Below are positions 61,479 to 64,000 of a DNA stretch of 64,000 nt, piece by piece. The stretch is taken from the NCBI GenBank assembly GCA_905214925.1, contig CAJMOB010000007.1:1-64000 (forward strand), read 5' to 3'. Both the position numbers and the translations under genes were made by a program. This stretch comes from Scybalomonas sp905214925. Its GTDB lineage: Bacteria > Bacillota > Clostridia > Lachnospirales > Lachnospiraceae. Numbering within the stretch: the stretch's first letter is position 1; every line of letters begins with the position of its first letter. Under the pieces are notes generated by a model. It had not been told where the DNA came from. It saw nothing but the letters and a program-made list of their open reading frames with translations, and did no database searches.

Positions 61479-61542
61479 TTGCCATAATAAAAAAATATGA
61501 TATAATAGAATCATTAACAATATTAGTAATCATTACTAATAT
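61479..61542 (+). promoter_or_regulatory. Rubredoxin promoter with a Fur/PerR-like operator
   Basis: TTGCCA at 61479-61484, 16-nt spacer, TATAAT at 61501-61506. At 61520-61542 a perfect dyad has 11-nt arms (ATATTAGTAAT) around a single C; its core TTAGTAA-C-like 7-1-7 form resembles Fur/PerR boxes. It sits at about +8 to +30, where a repressor would block elongation. More TATAAT-like motifs follow near 61600. Confidence 0.7.
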
Positions 61543-61651
61543 AAAAAATTAATGATTAGTGATAAAAATCATTTCATTTGTTAATATTAAGTAGTATAAT
61601 AGTAGTAGTATAATAAAAAATAGTAAAAGATGAGCAAAGGAGATTAGAATT

Positions 61652-61813
61652 ATGAAAAAATATTTATGTGAACCATGCGGATATGTTTATGATCCAGAAG
61701 TAGGAGATCCAGATGGAGGAATCGCTCCAGGAACAGCTTTCGAAGACATTCCAGATGATTGGGTTTGCCCAATTTGCGGAATGGGTAAAGAAGTGTTCGT
61801 AGTAGAAGAATAA
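61652..61813 (+). CDS. Rubredoxin
   Basis: The 53-residue protein carries the one-iron site: Cys6 and Cys9 in YLCEPCGYVYD, Cys39 and Cys42 in DDWVCPICGMGK, plus the family's PGTAFEDIPDDW. It passes single electrons, in anaerobes often to oxygen- or peroxide-reducing proteins. AAAGGAG lies nine nt before the ATG. It is a single gene, ended by a hairpin at 61891-61935, with a Fur/PerR-like operator upstream. Confidence 0.97.
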   Translation: MKKYLCEPCGYVYDPEVGDPDGGIAPGTAFEDIPDDWVCPICGMGKEVFVVEE

Positions 61814-61890
61814 TTTTGTAAGTAGCCAAAATGTTCGCTTCTATTTTCAATCATGAAATTCGTTTTTTAGTTTTATAATTAACCATCGAT

Positions 61891-61935
61891 AAGGGACTAT
61901 GTATAGAGATTCTATAGAATAGTCCCTTATTTTTA
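61891..61935 (+). terminator. Rubredoxin terminator
   Basis: 10-bp stem AAGGGACTAT (61891-61900) with 61919-61928, inner TCTATAGA, followed by ATTTTTA. Confidence 0.8.
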
Positions 61936-62115
61936 TGTTATAGGAAATTCCTCGCAAAGAGAGTTATCCTATAACATAAAAAAGCACTACGTGCGAACGA
62001 TGGGCAGCTCGTAAAGAAGGTAATTTTGCTTCGCAAGCTGCTCGCGCGCGGCAAAGTGCCCATTGCTAGAAGTAACTTAAAGTTGCGAGGAGTGTGTAAT
62101 GCACACTTTGTTCTG
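61933..62115. repeat. Dispersed intergenic repeat, fullest copy
   Basis: It starts with a perfect 13-nt inverted repeat (TTATGTTATAGGA, 61933-61945 and 61967-61979), continues ATAAAAAAGCACTACGTGC (61976-61994), a GC-rich middle (CTGCTCGCGCGCGG) and ends with the 24-nt block 62061-62084 shared with 33208-33231 and a TGTGTAATGCACACTTTG hairpin. Partial copies: 33160-33300, 36960-36990, 47327-47374. The rest to 62340 holds only the ABC-F promoter region, not resolved. Confidence 0.7.
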
Positions 62116-62340
62116 TGATAGAAAAGTAGCTTTCTAAAATTCGTTTCCTATCATATTAAAAATGTGTGAATGGAGTGGCAATGAACTAGAAGCTATGCTT
62201 GCCTTATGCTTAGTTATACGATAAAATGATTGTTGTTATTCTAATAAAAGGTAATGGGATAGCCAATTTTGTTTTATAAAAAATGAATGATAATGATAGG
62301 AAAAATAGAGTTTTAACTGAAGGAGGAGATTAAATAGAGT

Positions 62341-63894
62341 ATGAGTATTTTAAACGTAGAACACTTAAGTCATGGATTCGGGGATCGAGCTATCTTTAAT
62401 GATGTATCATTCCGCTTATTAAAAGGAGAACATATTGGACTTGTTGGTGCTAATGGTGAAGGAAAATCTACTTTTATGAATATTGTAACTGGAAAGTTAA
62501 TGCCAGATGAGGGAAAAGTAGAGTGGGCAAAAAATGTGCGTGTTGGTTATTTGGATCAGCATACCGTATTGCAACAGGGAATGACCATTCGAGACGTGTT
62601 AAAGTCTGCCTTTTCCTTTTTATTTGAATTAGAAGAAAAAATGAATCAAATTTGCGATGAAATGGGCTCCGCAGATGAAGATACGATGATGGCAATGATG
62701 GAGGAACTTGGAACCATTCAAGATCTTTTAACGAATCATGATTTCTATTTAATTGATTCTAAAGTAGAAGAAGTAGGACGCGCTTTAGGTCTTACGGATA
62801 TTGGTCTTGACCGTGACGTTACGGACTTGTCAGGTGGACAAAGAACAAAAGTGTTATTGGCGAAACTATTGTTAGAAAAGCCAGATATTTTATTACTTGA
62901 CGAGCCTACGAACTATTTAGATGAAGGACATATTGAATGGTTAAAACGTTATTTACAGGAATATGAAAGTGCTTTCATCTTAATTTCTCATGATATTCCA
63001 TTTTTAAATAGTGTTGTTAATTTAATTTATCATATGGAAAATCAAGAGTTAAATCGCTATGTTGGTGACTATGATAAATTCCAAGAAGTCTATGCAGTAA
63101 AGAAATCTCAGTTAGAAGCCGCTTATCGAAAACAGCAACAAGAAATTGAAGAATTAAAAGATTTCGTAGCGAGAAATAAAGCGAGAGTTTCCACAAGAAA
63201 TATGGCCATGTCCCGTCAAAAGAAATTAGATAAGATGGAAGTGATTGAGCTTGCAAAAGAAAAGCCAAAGCCAGAGTTTCATTTTAAAGAGGCAAGAGCA
63301 GCTGGAAAAGTTATTTTTGAAACTGAGGACTTGGTGATTGGATATGATAAACCTCTTGCCAAACCAATTAATTTACGAATGGAACGTGGAGAAAAAATCG
63401 CATTAATCGGTGCAAACGGAATTGGAAAATCCACGTTATTAAAGAGTATTTTAGGGTTGATTCCAGCATATTCTGGAAAAAGCCATTTAGGTGATTATTT
63501 ATATCAAGGATATTTTGAGCAGGAGATGACACCAGATAAAAATATCACTTGTATTGAAGAGATTTGGAAGGAATTTCCGTCTTATAGTCAATATGAAGTG
63601 CGTGCAGCTTTAGCCAAATGTGGTCTTACAACAAAACACATTGAGAGCCAAGTTCGCGTATTAAGTGGTGGTGAGCAGGCAAAAGTAAGACTTTGTAAGC
63701 TTATCAATAAAGAGACAAATATTTTATTATTAGATGAGCCAACAAACCATTTAGATGTAGATGCGAAAGAAGAATTAAAACGAGCGTTAAAGGAATATAA
63801 AGGTAGTATTCTTTTGATCTGCCATGAGCCAGAATTTTATCAAGATGTTGTGGATAAAATTTGGAACTTAGAAGAATATTCTCTTCTTGCATAA
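62341..63894 (+). CDS. ABC-F family ATPase (YbiT/YkpA-like)
   Basis: The 517-residue protein has two ABC domains in one chain without membrane parts, so it is ABC-F, a translation factor class acting at the ribosomal E site. Domain 1: Walker A GANGEGKST, signature LSGGQRTK, Walker B ILLLDEPTNYLD. Linker about 240-320 is helical (the P-site tRNA interaction motif). Domain 2: GANGIGKST, LSGGEQAK, ILLLDEPTNHLD. The long insertion in domain 1 is of the YbiT type; resistance-type linker features were not judged. AGGAGG precedes the ATG by several nt. Confidence 0.93.
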   Translation: MSILNVEHLSHGFGDRAIFNDVSFRLLKGEHIGLVGANGEGKSTFMNIVTGKLMPDEGKVEWAKNVRVGYLDQHTVLQQGMTIRDVLKSAFSFLFELEEKMNQICDEMGSADEDTMMAMMEELGTIQDLLTNHDFYLIDSKVEEVGRALGLTDIGLDRDVTDLSGGQRTKVLLAKLLLEKPDILLLDEPTNYLDEGHIEWLKRYLQEYESAFILISHDIPFLNSVVNLIYHMENQELNRYVGDYDKFQEVYAVKKSQLEAAYRKQQQEIEELKDFVARNKARVSTRNMAMSRQKKLDKMEVIELAKEKPKPEFHFKEARAAGKVIFETEDLVIGYDKPLAKPINLRMERGEKIALIGANGIGKSTLLKSILGLIPAYSGKSHLGDYLYQGYFEQEMTPDKNITCIEEIWKEFPSYSQYEVRAALAKCGLTTKHIESQVRVLSGGEQAKVRLCKLINKETNILLLDEPTNHLDVDAKEELKRALKEYKGSILLICHEPEFYQDVVDKIWNLEEYSLLA

Positions 63895-63930
63895 TAAGAA
63901 GATTGGTAATTAAAATTAAAACATTATTTT

Positions 63931-63980
63931 TTAGGGAAATCATAGTTCGTAAAAAGCTTTCGATTTCCCTATTTGATTTT
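63931..63980 (+). terminator. Terminator after the ABC-F gene
   Basis: 10-bp stem TAGGGAAATC with GATTTCCCTA (63931-63975), then TTTGATTTT. Confidence 0.75.
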
Positions 63981-64000
63981 CTAAACATAGTATTATTTTT

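Overview
The window looks like the replication-origin region of a low-GC, anaerobic Clostridia chromosome, most likely Lachnospiraceae. Evidence: strong AT bias; the order gyrA-gyrB-recF-S4-dnaN-dnaA | rpmH-rnpA-yidD-yidC-jag-mnmE-mnmG-rsmG; parS sites with soj/spo0J followed by DUF4446 and DUF3881 genes; a T-box on metG; a nickel-pincer (Lar) cluster; EtfBA and rubredoxin. No rRNA, transposase, integrase, phage gene or CRISPR array was seen. The species cannot be fixed from the sequence alone.

Layout. (1) 1-7.9 kb, minus strand: larC (cut by the window edge), larB, larE, a five-gene Opp/Nik-type ABC importer and a DUF3842 gene, read as nickel import plus nickel-pincer cofactor synthesis. (2) 8.0-10.3 kb: accessory S41 peptidase and a small membrane protein. 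(3) 10.3-18.9 kb, minus: gyrA, gyrB, recF, S4 gene, dnaN, dnaA. (4) 17.2-19.2 kb: bipartite oriC with DnaA boxes on both sides of dnaA and a DnaA-trio/unwinding module beside dnaN. (5) 19.4-26.3 kb, plus: rpmH to rsmG. (6) 26.5-32.7 kb: alpha/beta hydrolase, argS with a folded leader, a secreted protein with a small membrane partner, an XRE regulator with a membrane partner, and a frameshifted gene. (7) 32.9-36.6 kb: three parS sites, parA, parB, DUF4446, DUF3881. (8) 36.6-39.4 kb: tRNA-Arg behind a possibly folded leader, then decayed deoB, deoC and surface-protein genes around an intact DUF1097 gene. (9) 39.7-45.9 kb: a BlaI/CopY-type repressor with four regularly spaced operators in a gene-free kilobase, DEDD exonuclease, lipid kinase, D,D-carboxypeptidase, trmB, tRNA-Lys. 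(10) 46.3-51.7 kb: LysR regulator, MaoC hydratase, CoA-transferase, GntP permease and an unknown membrane protein. (11) 52.0-56.8 kb: catalase, etfBA behind two identical operators, and a C_GCAxxG_C_C protein. (12) 56.9-63.9 kb: T-box metG, a secreted protein, rubredoxin with a Fur/PerR-like operator, and an ABC-F ATPase.

How it works together. The core supplies replication initiation, sliding clamp, gyrase, segregation, RNase P, membrane-protein insertion and tRNA modification. Accessory parts suggest nickel-pincer enzymes, use of a short-chain hydroxy or keto acid through CoA transfer and dehydration, Etf-linked electron transfer, and peroxide/iron defence (catalase, rubredoxin). Several dispersed intergenic repeats and long inverted repeats lie between operons. 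The points most worth a second look are the solo BlaI gene with its operator array, a probable AUU start codon, the dnaA terminator built from DnaA-box variants, the folded tRNA-Arg leader, the secreted/membrane gene pair, and DUF3842 leading the nickel locus.
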